Shown here: in pieces, positions 1 to 8,704 of the stretch
How positions within the stretch are numbered: position 1 is the stretch's first letter
Layout of the letters: each line of letters starts with the position of its first letter
Source of the DNA: an uncultured Dysosmobacter sp.
Lineage (GTDB): Bacteria; Bacillota; Clostridia; Oscillospirales; Oscillospiraceae
DNA length: 64,000 bases
Direction of reading: 5' to 3'
Assembly: GCA_934565855.1 (NCBI GenBank)
Contig: CAKTIO010000002.1
Location: 248,001 to 312,000 of the forward strand
Program-made: the position numbers and the translations under genes
Notes under the pieces: generated by a model
What the model was told of the DNA's origin: nothing
Seen by the model: only the letters and a program-made list of their open reading frames with translations
The model's database searches: none

Positions 1-27
1 AGACGTCTTTTTGTTAGAAAACATATG

Positions 28-309
28 TTATCTCTGCTGCTCTCTCATCTTTGCAAAGCACTCGCTGCAATAGACGGGACGATCAGACTTCGGCTCGAAA
101 GGAACCTTTGCCTCGCCGCCGCAGGCAGCGCACACTGCAGTGAAGTACTCACGGGGACCACGAGCAGCCGCCTTGCGGGCATCGCGGCATGCCTTGCAGC
201 GCTGGGGCTCATTCTGGAAACCACGCTCAGCATAGAACTCCTGCTCACCAGCGGTGAACACGAACTCCTGACCGCACTCCTTGCAAACTAAAGTCTTGTC
301 TTCGTACAT
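28..309 (-). CDS. Two-zinc-ribbon small protein
   Basis: 93-aa protein with two zinc-ribbon units. The N-terminal half begins CKECGQEF and ends with CKACR after about 30 residues, the pattern of the zf-trcl zinc-ribbon family. A second CAACGG...CSEC unit fills the C-terminal half. No catalytic residues are visible, so it is probably a nucleic-acid or protein-binding adaptor; its role is unknown. The ATG at 309 was chosen because a GAGAGG ribosome site lies just upstream and the zinc ribbon begins at once; the longer frame to 453 runs back into sigH. It lies 37 nt downstream of sigH in the same direction and is probably cotranscribed. Confidence 0.8.
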   Translation of the reverse strand: MYEDKTLVCKECGQEFVFTAGEQEFYAERGFQNEPQRCKACRDARKAAARGPREYFTAVCAACGGEAKVPFEPKSDRPVYCSECFAKMREQQR

Positions 310-346
310 GATTTTACCCTCTCTTTGATAGAAAAATATATTGCGT

Positions 347-964
347 TCAGCTCCTGCTGATATCGCCGGAAAGAAGTTGCCGTGCCAATTTTCGCCGAAT
401 CCGCTGCACAGCGTTGTCCACGGACTTTGGGGATTTGCCAACAGCCTTGGCAATCTCCCTACAGGAAAGACCGTCTAAATAGTACCCTAAAATCTTCGCT
501 TCGAACTCGGACAACTGTTTCCGGACACAGGATAAAAGGCTCTTCGTGTGTTCCCTGTCGATCAAAAAATCTTCGGGATTGCGCTGTGCCAAATGACTGG
601 TTCCAGAGGTGTAGGAATTACTATCAAAGAAGGGTGTATCCAAAGGAACCGACTGATTCAAAGGGGAATGCCTCTCCCCTGCCGCATTTCGCAACACAGA
701 ATACAGACGATTGCGTATACAAATCTCTGCGAATGTCCGAAAGGATGCCGCCTTTCCGCTATCGTATTCCCTAACGGCATTCATCAATCCAAACATTCCC
801 TCCTGTGTCAGGTCCTCACTATCTCCACCAATGAGAAAAAACGGACGGGCACAGGTACGGACCAGCCGGTGATACCGGGTAACTAACAGCTCCTCTGCGA
901 AGCGGTTCTCCTGTTTGACGAGAACACATAGTTCTTCATCAGACAGTGTATTCAGGTATTCCAT
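347..964 (-). CDS. sigH: Sporulation sigma factor SigH
   Basis: 205-aa sigma-70 family factor of SigH (Spo0H) type, which directs transition-state and early sporulation transcription with Spo0A. Visible are region 2 (ARPFFLIGGDSEDLTQEG for core binding and -10 recognition) and a C-terminal region 4 helix-turn-helix (LSCREIAKAVGKSPKSVDN). The upstream ATG at 988 is only 5 nt from a TATAAT -10 box, so a transcript from that promoter would start at or within that codon. The second in-frame ATG at 964 has GAGG six bases upstream and yields a protein starting MEYLNTLSDEEL, as in the family. The central segment after region 2 (PLDTPFF...SGTSH) is somewhat divergent. Confidence 0.9.
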   Translation of the reverse strand: MEYLNTLSDEELCVLVKQENRFAEELLVTRYHRLVRTCARPFFLIGGDSEDLTQEGMFGLMNAVREYDSGKAASFRTFAEICIRNRLYSVLRNAAGERHSPLNQSVPLDTPFFDSNSYTSGTSHLAQRNPEDFLIDREHTKSLLSCVRKQLSEFEAKILGYYLDGLSCREIAKAVGKSPKSVDNAVQRIRRKLARQLLSGDISRS

Positions 965-993
965 GCGATCCTCATTGCTTTTATTCATATAAT

Positions 994-1023
994 ATTATAC
1001 CTATTTTGAGCGGCGATTGTCAA
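994..1023 (-). promoter_or_regulatory. sigH promoter (sigma-A type)
   Basis: TTGACA at 1023-1018 and TATAAT at 999-994, spaced by 18 bp, directly upstream of sigH. Transcription from here would start at about 988, which argues for the internal ATG start of sigH. Confidence 0.75.
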
Positions 1024-1054
1024 GCTGATTTGTCAAAAATATTCAGCCGAAACG

Positions 1055-2410
1055 TCAGATTTTTAGTGATTTTATGAAATTTACCAGCCGCTCTGCCACC
1101 TCTTGCGCGACCTGCGTAGTTTTTGCTTCGACCATGACGCGGATAAGTGCTTCTGTGCCGGAGGCGCGGACCAGAACTCTTCCCTCTCCGTCCAGCTGCT
1201 CCTCCTCTTTCTGTACCGCCTGCTGCAGTTCTCTGGAAGCCATGATTTTTTCCTTAACGCCACCCGTGTGCGGAACCTCCACATTGATCAGAACCTGTGG
1301 ATAGGTATTGCAGCAGGAAACCAGCTCAGAAGCTTTTTTACCGGAGCTTTTCAGCACCTGCAAAAATTGAAGGGCACTCACCTCTCCATCGCCTGTGGTT
1401 TCCAACTCTGTGAAAATGGTGTGTCCGGACTGCTCACCGCCAATTCGGTAATCATTTTTCAGCATTTCCTCCAGAACATTCCGGTCACCCACATTGGTGC
1501 AGACCATGTCAATACCGTTGTTTCGGCAAAACTCATGCAGCCCCAAATTGGACATGACTGTGGCAACAATGGTGTTTCCATTCAGTTTTCCGCGTCGCTT
1601 CATATCTGCGGCACATACGGCAATCACCTTGTCTCCATCAATGACTGCACCGGTTTCGTCTACCAGCAGACAGCGGTCCGCGTCTCCGTCAAAAGCAACG
1701 CCAATATCATATTTTCCATTTACAACGCTTCTGGACAGATCCTCCAGATGGGTAGATCCACAGCGGCTGTTGATATTGATCCCGTCTGGTGCCCGGTGAA
1801 TGAAGTCTGTATGCGCCTTGAAACGGCCGAACAGTTCCGGAGCCGTTGCAGACGCGGCACCATTTGCACAGTCTACCAGAATGTGCAGCCCAGCCAAGTC
1901 GCTCTCAACGGTAGATGCGACGAAATTGATATAATCCTGCTTCAACTGCCGCATACCGTGATGCCGGCGTCCAATTTCACCGCGGGTCTTGGCAGGCAGC
2001 GGTTCATCAGATAGAATTTTTTCTTCAATGCGGGCTTCCGTTTCATCAGAGAGCTTGTACCCGTGCGCATTGAATACTTTGATTCCGTTGTGTTCATACG
2101 GATTGTGGGAAGCGGAAATCACAATTCCAGCATCAGCCTTTTCCTGAATCGTCAGATATGCCACTGCCGGCGTGGGAATTGTGCCAAGAGGCTTGACATC
2201 TCCTCCTGCCGAGCAGATACCTGCCATTAACGCAGATTCCAGCATATCAGAAGAAATGCGGGTATCCTTACCGATCATGATCACAGGACGTCTTCCAGTT
2301 TCCTCGCTGAGTACAGACGCAACTGCCTGCCCCACCCGAAATGCCTGCTCTGCTGTCAGGTTTTCACCGACAACACCGCGGATACCATCTGTTCCAAATA
2401 ACTTCCCCAT
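1055..2410 (-). CDS. glmM: Phosphoglucosamine mutase
   Basis: 451-aa enzyme, full family length. It interconverts glucosamine-6-phosphate and glucosamine-1-phosphate in the cytoplasm, feeding UDP-GlcNAc for peptidoglycan and wall polymers. The N-terminus GKLFGTDGIRG is typical of GlmM. The phosphoserine loop ISASHNPYEHNGIK places the catalytic Ser near residue 101, the metal-binding loop FDGDADR lies near residue 240, and the C-terminal phosphate-binding loop reads RASGTEALIRVM. It starts at ATG 2410 behind AAAGGAGAA. It is the last gene of a ruvC-ruvA-ruvB-glmM run, 27 nt downstream of ruvB. UDP-GlcNAc consumers (wecB, tagO-like) occur elsewhere in the window. Confidence 0.97.
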   Translation of the reverse strand: MGKLFGTDGIRGVVGENLTAEQAFRVGQAVASVLSEETGRRPVIMIGKDTRISSDMLESALMAGICSAGGDVKPLGTIPTPAVAYLTIQEKADAGIVISASHNPYEHNGIKVFNAHGYKLSDETEARIEEKILSDEPLPAKTRGEIGRRHHGMRQLKQDYINFVASTVESDLAGLHILVDCANGAASATAPELFGRFKAHTDFIHRAPDGININSRCGSTHLEDLSRSVVNGKYDIGVAFDGDADRCLLVDETGAVIDGDKVIAVCAADMKRRGKLNGNTIVATVMSNLGLHEFCRNNGIDMVCTNVGDRNVLEEMLKNDYRIGGEQSGHTIFTELETTGDGEVSALQFLQVLKSSGKKASELVSCCNTYPQVLINVEVPHTGGVKEKIMASRELQQAVQKEEEQLDGEGRVLVRASGTEALIRVMVEAKTTQVAQEVAERLVNFIKSLKI

Positions 2411-2437
2411 AAAAAGGTTCTCCTTTAGTGTGTTAAT

Positions 2438-3490
2438 TTATAGTGACAACTGTTCCGGAACGTCTGTTCCGCCGGGAATACTTAACCCCAGATGTGCATA
2501 CGCCTTTTGCGTTACACAGCGCCCCCGCGGCGTTCTGGTCAAAAATCCAAGCTGCATCAGATACGGTTCGTAAACGTCCTCCATTGTTACAGATTCTTCA
2601 CCAATCGTTGCAGCCAGAGTTTCCAATCCCACGGGTCCACCACCATAGTTCTCAATGATTGCCATCAGCATTCTCCGGTCCACGGGATCCAAGCCCAGAT
2701 AGTCGATTTCCAATGCGCAGAGAGACTCATCCGCTACTTCCTTTGTAATCACACCGTCTGCTTTTACCTGGGCAAAGTCCCGGACCCGCCGCAGCATCCG
2801 GTTCGCAATTCGCGGCGTCCCACGGGAACGGCGTGCGATTTCATAGGCGCCTCCCTCTTCGATAGGAACGTTTAAAATCCCAGCGCTACGGGTAACGATT
2901 TTAGATAATTCTTCTGGTGTATATAGCTCCAAACGTAGAGTAACGCCAAAACGGTCCCGCAGAGGGGCGGACAGCTGTCCTGCCCTCGTGGTTGCTCCGA
3001 TCAGAGTGAACTTCGGCAGATCCAAGCGGATGGAATTGGCAGAGGGACCCTTTCCAACAATGATATCCAGTGCATAGTCTTCCATCGCAGGATAGAGAAT
3101 TTCCTCCACAGAACGGTTCAATCGGTGGATCTCATCCACAAACAAAATGTCATTTTCTGACAGGTTTGTCAACAGTGCGGCAAGATCCCCTGGCTTTTCG
3201 ATAGCGGGACCGGAGGTGATCCGGATATTGACACCCATCTCCTGTGCAATGATCCCGGCTAAGGTGGTTTTTCCGAGACCGGGAGGACCGTGCAGCAGCA
3301 CATGATCCAGCGGTTCCGTTCGCTTTCTGGCAGCTTCAATAAAAACAGCCAGATTTTGCTTGGCTTTTTCTTGCCCAATGTATTCCTTCAGGCTTTTCGG
3401 ACGAAGTGTGACCTCGCCGGCATCCTCTTCCAAAAAGGTCTTTGCCACGATAGGCTCTTCATAAATATCATTTCCAAAGTCAATGCTCAA
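2438..3490 (-). CDS. ruvB: Holliday junction helicase RuvB
   Basis: 350-aa AAA+ motor that, with RuvA, drives Holliday-junction branch migration. Walker [11 protein letters not shown] lies at about residues 67-76, Walker B with DEIHRL near 119, sensor/arginine-finger region [17 protein letters not shown] follows, and the C-terminal winged helix ends [10 protein letters not shown], all canonical. The start is TTG at 3490 ([12 protein letters not shown]), with GGGAAG upstream; no in-frame ATG nearby gives a family-like N-terminus. Follows ruvA by 39 nt. Confidence 0.97.
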   Translation of the reverse strand: MSIDFGNDIYEEPIVAKTFLEEDAGEVTLRPKSLKEYIGQEKAKQNLAVFIEAARKRTEPLDHVLLHGPPGLGKTTLAGIIAQEMGVNIRITSGPAIEKPGDLAALLTNLSENDILFVDEIHRLNRSVEEILYPAMEDYALDIIVGKGPSANSIRLDLPKFTLIGATTRAGQLSAPLRDRFGVTLRLELYTPEELSKIVTRSAGILNVPIEEGGAYEIARRSRGTPRIANRMLRRVRDFAQVKADGVITKEVADESLCALEIDYLGLDPVDRRMLMAIIENYGGGPVGLETLAATIGEESVTMEDVYEPYLMQLGFLTRTPRGRCVTQKAYAHLGLSIPGGTDVPEQLSL

Positions 3491-3529
3491 GTTTTCACTT
3501 CCCTGATCGTCTGTTTTTGCTGGGATTCT

Positions 3530-4138
3530 TTATTTCACCATATGCTTCAAGCTCTGGCGGATAATTTCCTCCAGAGACAGGCGTTCCACATCAATGCCCC
3601 TCAGAGCAACGGAAATCTCTTGACTGGAATAACCCAGAACAGCCAAAGCCTCTGCTGCTTCTGCCGCTTTGCTGGTGGTACCGGAAAACGCTGGGACTCC
3701 TTTTCCGCTGGAAAGGTCAATGCTTCCACCGGAATGCTCCTTGGATACCTTGTCTTTCAGTTCCAGAATGATCCGCTGTGCGATTTTCTTCCCAACGCCG
3801 GGCGCTGCTGTCAGTGCTTTTTCATCTCCAGTAACGATTGCCAGTGCCAATGCGTCCGGAGTGCCGGAGGATAGAATGGCAAGAGCGGCCTTCGGTCCCA
3901 CACCGGAAACACCAATCAGCATTTTGAAGCTGTTCAGTTCTGCCTGTGTTGCAAAGCCGTATAGATCAAACACATCCTCACCGACATTTAAATAGGTATA
4001 CAGACGATGCTTTTCGCCCTTTTTTAACTGTGAAAGTGTGTAGTTCGTTGTCTTGCAGGCGTAGCCAATCCCCTGACAGTCAATAACTGCCAGATAAGGC
4101 AAAATTTCTGCGACAACTCCGTTCAAGTAATAGAACAC
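3530..4138 (-). CDS. ruvA: Holliday junction protein RuvA
   Basis: 202-aa tetrameric junction-binding subunit of the RuvABC resolvasome. The OB-fold N-terminus (MFYYLNGVVAEILPYLAVIDCQGIGY), the two helix-hairpin-helix motifs (LIGVSGVGPKAAL and LTAAPGVGKKIAQRI) and the C-terminal RuvB-binding domain are all recognisable. It starts at GTG 4138 behind a strong AGGAGG. It begins 11 nt after ruvC ends, consistent with one transcript. Confidence 0.96.
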   Translation of the reverse strand: MFYYLNGVVAEILPYLAVIDCQGIGYACKTTNYTLSQLKKGEKHRLYTYLNVGEDVFDLYGFATQAELNSFKMLIGVSGVGPKAALAILSSGTPDALALAIVTGDEKALTAAPGVGKKIAQRIILELKDKVSKEHSGGSIDLSSGKGVPAFSGTTSKAAEAAEALAVLGYSSQEISVALRGIDVERLSLEEIIRQSLKHMVK

Positions 4139-4149
4139 GGAACTCCCTC

Positions 4150-4659
4150 CTATATCGTCTCCTTGACGTTTTGCAGCCTTGGCAGCAGGGACGTGGCGCT
4201 CCTGGCATGGCAGATTGCCAATGCCAGCGCGTCTGCGGCGTCATCCGGACGTGGAACTGCCCTTAGCTTCAACAGGCGCCGCACCATATCCATGACCTGA
4301 CGTTTTTCCGCCTTTCCATATCCCACAACACTCTGCTTTACCTGAGACGGTGTGTATTCATACAATGGGATACCACATTTTTCCGCTGAGTATAAAATAA
4401 CTCCCCTGCCGTGTGCAACAGCGATTCCTGTTGTAATATTGTTATTGAAGAACAGTTCTTCAATAGAAATCACATCCGGCTTTAATTGCCCAATCAGCTC
4501 ATCCATATCATTGGCAATTTGATAAAGGCGTTTAGAAAGCGGAAGCCCTGCCGGTGTGGTAATTGCCCCGTAGTTCAGCATATGGATCTGACCACGACCG
4601 CTTTCAATCAACCCAAATCCAATGGTTGCCACTCCGGGGTCGATCCCTAAAATCTTCAG
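4150..4659 (-). CDS. ruvC: Holliday junction resolvase RuvC, apparent CTG start
   Basis: RuvC cleaves Holliday junctions held by RuvAB. The family starts M-x-ILGIDPG with the first catalytic Asp in GIDPG. Here the first conventional start (GTG 4632) falls after that motif. Reading upstream in frame gives LKILGIDPGVATIGFGL, beginning at a CTG codon at 4659-4657, and an in-frame TAG follows at 4674-4672. An AGGGGG sequence (4673-4668) lies 8 nt before the CTG, ideal spacing, so CTG is the likely start (169 aa). Other catalytic acids are visible in SIEELFFNN and in PRPDDAADAL near the C-terminus. First gene of the ruvC-ruvA-ruvB-glmM operon. Confidence 0.88.
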   Translation of the reverse strand: MKILGIDPGVATIGFGLIESGRGQIHMLNYGAITTPAGLPLSKRLYQIANDMDELIGQLKPDVISIEELFFNNNITTGIAVAHGRGVILYSAEKCGIPLYEYTPSQVKQSVVGYGKAEKRQVMDMVRRLLKLRAVPRPDDAADALALAICHARSATSLLPRLQNVKETI

Positions 4660-4690
4660 AAGAGACGCCCCCTATTTACAATTAAAAATT

Positions 4691-4719
4691 AGTATACCAA
4701 ATTTTTGAGAAAGTTTCAA
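4691..4719 (-). promoter_or_regulatory. ruvC operon promoter
   Basis: TTGAAA at 4719-4714 and TATACT at 4696-4691 with a 17-bp spacer; predicted start about 4684, some 25 nt before the ruvC start codon. Confidence 0.7.
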
Positions 4720-4755
4720 TAAAGGCGCGCTCCTTTTTGACTATCTAAAGCGGGT

Positions 4756-4802
4756 TTCTAAAAAACAGCCGCCGCCCAATTTCGGGGCGGCGGCTGTTTT
4801 TT
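4756..4802 (-). terminator. Intrinsic terminator after the DUF4179 gene
   Basis: Perfect GC-rich stem (ACAGCCGCCGCCC pairing with GGGCGGCGGCTGT, loop about 6 nt) flanked by A6 and T7 runs, so it could work in both directions. It overlaps the stop codon of the DUF4179 gene and separates it from the ruv promoter. Confidence 0.9.
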
Positions 4803-6219
4803 ATTTGATGATGATTCTTACTGGCGTTTCCTGCTGGGAAATGTCTGTAAATGCAGGACACAGCCATACAGTATCCTCGGTATAATCCACCAAGGGCAGT
4901 TCCACCAGAAAATACCCGTCTGGAATTGCTTCGTAAGCATTCTTATCGGCATCCCAGTAGCTTCCGTCGGTAAGTGTGCTTCCACTTGAGAGAGAATATT
5001 CTGTAACGCCATCTCCGCCGTAATAGCTCCAATCCCAGACCTGATAAAACGAATTTTCACTATGTCTGTGAGCCAGGAAGGAAACGATCCATCCGTTTTT
5101 CTTTTTCTCTGCGTTCAATAGCTTTACACCGGACGGGAGAGTTTCTGCGGTGTTGTTTTTCAAGTCAATGCGTACCTTTTCCATTGATTTTTCCAGCCAT
5201 GTTGCACGGGTGATATACATGGTGAGATGCTGGCTATTTGAGAAAAAGTCACTATTCGCCCAATAGGATACCATTGCAGGACTGTCCGGTTCCCCAGTGG
5301 CGGAGATTCCATTTTGAATCGTATCGAACCGTTCGCCATTTTCGTTTTCCAAATAAAATTCTAATCCCTTTAACCAGCTTGAATTTTCGGAGGCAAAATC
5401 AAAATTCAACCGCATATGCGTGGGGTAAATATCAGCGGTACGCAGTGTCAATGTCTGTTCGTCCATTTGGAAGGTCTGAGAAATGGGAAGGGTAGTTCCC
5501 TGCTCGGTATAATGTGGGTCAAATTCCAGATAAAAGCGGACGGAAGCAAGCGGTTCCTTAACGGGCTCTTCGTCCGCTTCTGCCAGCATATCCTGCTGCG
5601 CATTTTCTATGGTGGCTTCTTCTTGTGACTTTCTGGCATAGATATTCATAACGACCTGCATTCCGTCCGGAACTTGTGTATCTATAAAATCCGCGGTAAA
5701 GGATTGGATCTCATTCGTCTGCTCGCTAAGACTGCCAAATTGGAGCGAATAACCGCTCAGTTCAGATCCGTCCAGATGATAGATCTGTGGATTTGCTTCC
5801 AAGGGAAAAAACGACTGATCCGCATCCAGCGTATAAAATACATTGACCTGCTTTTGATCCACAATGACGTATTCCATACGGATAGTGATTCCGTTTTTGC
5901 TCTGCTCCTGTCCGATGTTCTGCACATACTCGTTTTCCACAGCAGCGGACAGGGACTGTGACCAGGCGACTGCCTTTGCAAGTTCCTTCAGAAGCGGTAC
6001 TTTTCCGCAGGCATAGGCAAAGCTTGGGAGGAAATTTATCATGAGTACAAATGCGGAAAAGCATCCGATCAGGCTGCCAAGAGATATCCCGCAGCGGAGA
6101 TTGAAGCGGCGGCGCTTTTTTTGACGCGTACTGGCGCGCTGTACGACATATTCCAATTCTACCGGAGGATGCTCCAGTCTGCTGTGCAGCTCCTCCCATT
6201 CCATACGACGGTCACTCAT
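4801..6219 (-). CDS. DUF4179-type membrane anti-sigma-like protein
   Basis: 472-aa protein with a short cytoplasmic N-terminus, a basic stretch (RQKKRRRF) followed by one transmembrane helix at about residues 42-63, and a long extracellular beta-rich region typical of DUF4179 proteins. Such proteins are usually encoded right after an ECF sigma factor and are thought to act as its membrane regulator. Here the ATG at 6219 overlaps the sigma stop (ATGA), so the genes are translationally coupled; GGAGG lies 8 nt upstream. The external signal is unknown. The longer frame to 6309 reads into the sigma gene and was not used. Confidence 0.8.
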   Translation of the reverse strand: MSDRRMEWEELHSRLEHPPVELEYVVQRASTRQKKRRRFNLRCGISLGSLIGCFSAFVLMINFLPSFAYACGKVPLLKELAKAVAWSQSLSAAVENEYVQNIGQEQSKNGITIRMEYVIVDQKQVNVFYTLDADQSFFPLEANPQIYHLDGSELSGYSLQFGSLSEQTNEIQSFTADFIDTQVPDGMQVVMNIYARKSQEEATIENAQQDMLAEADEEPVKEPLASVRFYLEFDPHYTEQGTTLPISQTFQMDEQTLTLRTADIYPTHMRLNFDFASENSSWLKGLEFYLENENGERFDTIQNGISATGEPDSPAMVSYWANSDFFSNSQHLTMYITRATWLEKSMEKVRIDLKNNTAETLPSGVKLLNAEKKKNGWIVSFLAHRHSENSFYQVWDWSYYGGDGVTEYSLSSGSTLTDGSYWDADKNAYEAIPDGYFLVELPLVDYTEDTVWLCPAFTDISQQETPVRIIIK

Positions 6220-6689
6220 ACGTTTTCCTCCTTTCCCAAATCCAATCTTAAAAGAGACAATGCTTTGCTTTGACGGGTAGTAACGGTTCCCCGCGGAATC
6301 TTTAGACACTGTGCAGTTTCTTCTATGGTATAACCTCCGAAAAAGCGGAGAATAATGACCTGGCGAAGCTTTTCTGGAAGCTTTTCAACAGCTTCCCGCA
6401 GATGGAAAGCGTCGTAATCCTCTGCAACGGCATCATCCGGTAAGCTGTCTTCACCTAATATCCGTTTTCTTCTGCGTAGCTCCCGGTGACATTCATTTAA
6501 CAGAATGCGGGTGATCCAGGTCTCAAAGAACTCTGGATGTCTCAGCTTTTTTAAAGCGCGCAGCGCTTGATAAACTGCTTCGTCCACCGCTTCCAACGCA
6601 TCCGCTTCGCTGCCCAGATAGAGATACGCTGTTCGGTATAACCGAACCTTGATACTCTCTACTCTTTGAGAAAACTCTTCAAAATTCAT
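6216..6689 (-). CDS. ECF-type RNA polymerase sigma factor
   Basis: 157-aa two-domain sigma factor (region 2 and region 4 only). Region 2 is visible as YLGSEADALEAVDEAVYQA...WITRILLNECHRELRRRKR and region 4 as LPEKLRQVIILRFFGGYTIEETAQCLKIPRGTVTTRQ. The ATG at 6689 follows GGGAGG at good spacing; an upstream in-frame start at 6716 has no ribosome site. It is coupled by a 4-nt overlap to a DUF4179 membrane protein, its probable regulator. The regulon cannot be read from the window. Confidence 0.9.
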   Translation of the reverse strand: MNFEEFSQRVESIKVRLYRTAYLYLGSEADALEAVDEAVYQALRALKKLRHPEFFETWITRILLNECHRELRRRKRILGEDSLPDDAVAEDYDAFHLREAVEKLPEKLRQVIILRFFGGYTIEETAQCLKIPRGTVTTRQSKALSLLRLDLGKEENV

Positions 6690-6755
6690 AGCAGTCCTCC
6701 CGTCTCTTTCTAACAATTAGAGTCGCAGCTGTTCATTTTTGCTTGCGTGGAAGCA

Positions 6756-6794
6756 TAAAAATTTAAGAGCCAGTGCGGTCATCCGTACTGGCTC
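6756..6794 (-). terminator. Intrinsic terminator after xerD
   Basis: On the minus strand GAGCCAGTaCGG, short loop, CCGcACTGGCTC, then TTAAATTTTT, lying between the xerD stop and the ECF sigma region. Confidence 0.8.
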
Positions 6795-6801
6795 CTTTGA
6801 G

Positions 6802-7680
6802 TTATGCCCGTGGGTGTGCTTTATTATAAATATCCTTTAGCTGATTTTTGACTACATGCGTATAGATCTGCGTGGAGGAAATGTCAGCGTGTCCCAACAT
6901 TTCCTGAATGGAACGCAGGTCTGCCCCATTCTCCAATAAATGTACCGCAAAGGAATGCCGCAGGGTGTGTGGCGTGATGTCCTTTTCAATTCCGGCTTTT
7001 TCCTGATAATATTTGATGATTTTCCAGAAGCCTTGGCGGCTCATGCGCTCGCCGTTCATGTTTACAAACAGTGCATTTTCATCCTTGTCTGCGATGATCT
7101 GCGGTCGGATATCCCGCACATAATCCTTCAGAGCTTTGATCGCTGTATGGTACATGGGAATCAGCCGCTCCCTTCCTCTGCTGTTGCAGCGGATAAAGCC
7201 GGCGGCTAAATTCAAATCCTCCAGATTTAAGGATATCAGTTCGCTGACACGGATGCCGGTGGCATAGAGAAGCTCCAGCATGGCATGATCCCGGTATCCC
7301 TTTGCATCAATACACTGTGGCTGCTCCAAAAACAGCTCGACCTCTTTGTTGGAGAGAATCTCCGGATATTTTCTTTCTGCCCGGACAGCAGTGATTTCCT
7401 TTGCGGGGTTTTGCTCGACGATATGGTTTGCAAGAAGATAGTTGTAAAACGACTTGGCTGAAGCTAAAAAACGGGTAACGGATGACGCGGATTTTCCATG
7501 GGAGGTCATCCATTTCATATATCCCTGTACCATTTCGGGCTGGGCGGTTTCCAGTTCTATGTTCTGCTCTGTTTTTAAATACTGTTCAAACTGGGAAATA
7601 TCTCTTAAGTAGGAGCTGATGGTGTTTGCTGAGGAGTGCTTTTCTTCCAGATATTGACCATATTTTTCAATACAATTCAT
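6802..7680 (-). CDS. xerD: Tyrosine site-specific recombinase, XerD-type
   Basis: 292-aa integrase-fold recombinase. An N-terminal SAM-like core-binding domain (about residues 1-85) is followed by a catalytic domain with Arg in TGIRVSEL, the HTLRHSFAVHLL box, the GH of MLGHADIS and the tyrosine in QIYTHV. Length and N-terminus match chromosomal XerC/XerD proteins that resolve chromosome dimers at dif. The stable context right after spoIIM, with no flanking repeats or phage genes, favours a housekeeping XerD over a mobile integrase. It lies 25 nt downstream of spoIIM. Confidence 0.88.
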   Translation of the reverse strand: MNCIEKYGQYLEEKHSSANTISSYLRDISQFEQYLKTEQNIELETAQPEMVQGYMKWMTSHGKSASSVTRFLASAKSFYNYLLANHIVEQNPAKEITAVRAERKYPEILSNKEVELFLEQPQCIDAKGYRDHAMLELLYATGIRVSELISLNLEDLNLAAGFIRCNSRGRERLIPMYHTAIKALKDYVRDIRPQIIADKDENALFVNMNGERMSRQGFWKIIKYYQEKAGIEKDITPHTLRHSFAVHLLENGADLRSIQEMLGHADISSTQIYTHVVKNQLKDIYNKAHPRA

Positions 7681-7705
7681 TTTCCAAAAACACTCCTTTG
7701 TTCCA

Positions 7706-8359
7706 TCAGCCTGTATAATATGCCAATACTCTTTTTAAAACGGAATCCAGCAGATATGGTGAAAGCGTCTGTTCCAACAAAACACCGCATAGCAATGCCA
7801 GTGCCGCGATAGCAAAGCAAATCCACCGTTCTTTTCCGCGGATGGGCTGCAGGATTCGTTTGCCATTTCCGGTAGAAAATGGTACAAGAGCCAATGCGTA
7901 TTGAAACGACATCGCCGCCATCCAGAAGTAGCAGGGCAATGTCAAAAGACACCGGATGCCAAACATCGCCAGAGCAATCAGAATTCCATACTCTCCAAAA
8001 ACAGTGACCACACAGCAGGCGGAAAACGCAAGAAAAAAACCATATGCAACTGTTAAAAGTGGGATCAGTATACTGCCTGCAAAAATAAATCCCAATAGAA
8101 ATGCAAGTACTGGGTAGCGGTAATAAATCATTGCGGCGGAAAGGAGCGATGCCCCGGATACTCCGTGTTCCCGATTGATAGAAAGATAACTCTCCAAGTA
8201 TTTTGTCATTTCCTGACCGACATCAGGAGAAATTTGTTCTGCGGCAACCTGTCCCAAAATAATGCCGAATACAAAGAAGGCAGAAAGCAATAACAGATGT
8301 GGAAAGAGTTTCCTTTCTGTTCCAGAGTTCTTTGCGTAATTCCGGCGTGGTATCCTCAT
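7706..8359 (-). CDS. spoIIM: Stage II sporulation protein M
   Basis: 217-aa multi-spanning membrane protein matching SpoIIM, which with SpoIID and SpoIIP forms the engulfment complex that remodels septal peptidoglycan in the mother cell. A basic N-terminus is followed by a first span (LFPHLLLLSAFFVFGIILG) and four further hydrophobic segments. The ATG at 8359 has GAGGTG at correct spacing; the longer TTG frame (8410) was rejected because the probable promoter lies within it. Precedes xerD, a gene order seen in other spore formers. Confidence 0.88.
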   Translation of the reverse strand: MRIPRRNYAKNSGTERKLFPHLLLLSAFFVFGIILGQVAAEQISPDVGQEMTKYLESYLSINREHGVSGASLLSAAMIYYRYPVLAFLLGFIFAGSILIPLLTVAYGFFLAFSACCVVTVFGEYGILIALAMFGIRCLLTLPCYFWMAAMSFQYALALVPFSTGNGKRILQPIRGKERWICFAIAALALLCGVLLEQTLSPYLLDSVLKRVLAYYTG

Positions 8360-8378
8360 GTTTTTCACCTCGTGTTTA

Positions 8379-8408
8379 CTTGTATGCGAGTGAAAATATG
8401 AGTATGCC
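8379..8408 (-). promoter_or_regulatory. Possible sigma-E promoter of spoIIM
   Basis: GGCATACT (8408-8401), 14 bp, CATACAAG (8386-8379), compared with the sigma-E consensus of roughly GTCATATT-N14-CATACAnT. Position just ahead of the ribosome site and the known sigma-E control of spoIIM in Bacillus support it; the match is imperfect. Confidence 0.45.
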
Positions 8409-8410
8409 AA

Positions 8411-8704
8411 ATTTTTGTAAACTGGTTGTACTTATTACTATATGCCTGTATCAGCGATTTCGCAAGCAATTCCAACGCGATACCGCATTTTTTGTACGTT
8501 ATGCACAAATGTTATGTTAATAATATTATGTAAACTATAGAAACGAAAATGCGGAAGTGGTGTTCCACTGAAAGTCACACCCATATATTGTTTTTAGCAT
8601 ATCAGAATTTCACTACATCTGCGGTAATGGTAAAATAAGTAAATTTTATGTCAGCATATGTGAAGGCTGTTGACGTATGCTGTATTTGTTTAAAATCACT
8701 ATCT
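8411..8704. other. Intergenic region, AT-rich
   Basis: About 300 nt between the spoIIM promoter and the end of the next minus-strand gene. It is AT-rich with no ORF I can support. A 7-bp inverted repeat (CAGCATA...TATGCTG near 8650-8685) is the only structure noticed, and no clear terminator for the 8705 gene is visible. Confidence 0.5.

Noticed and set aside
6802..7680. XerD-like recombinase as a mobile-element integrase
   Set aside because: No attachment repeats, tRNA target or phage genes nearby; gene follows spoIIM in a stable housekeeping context.
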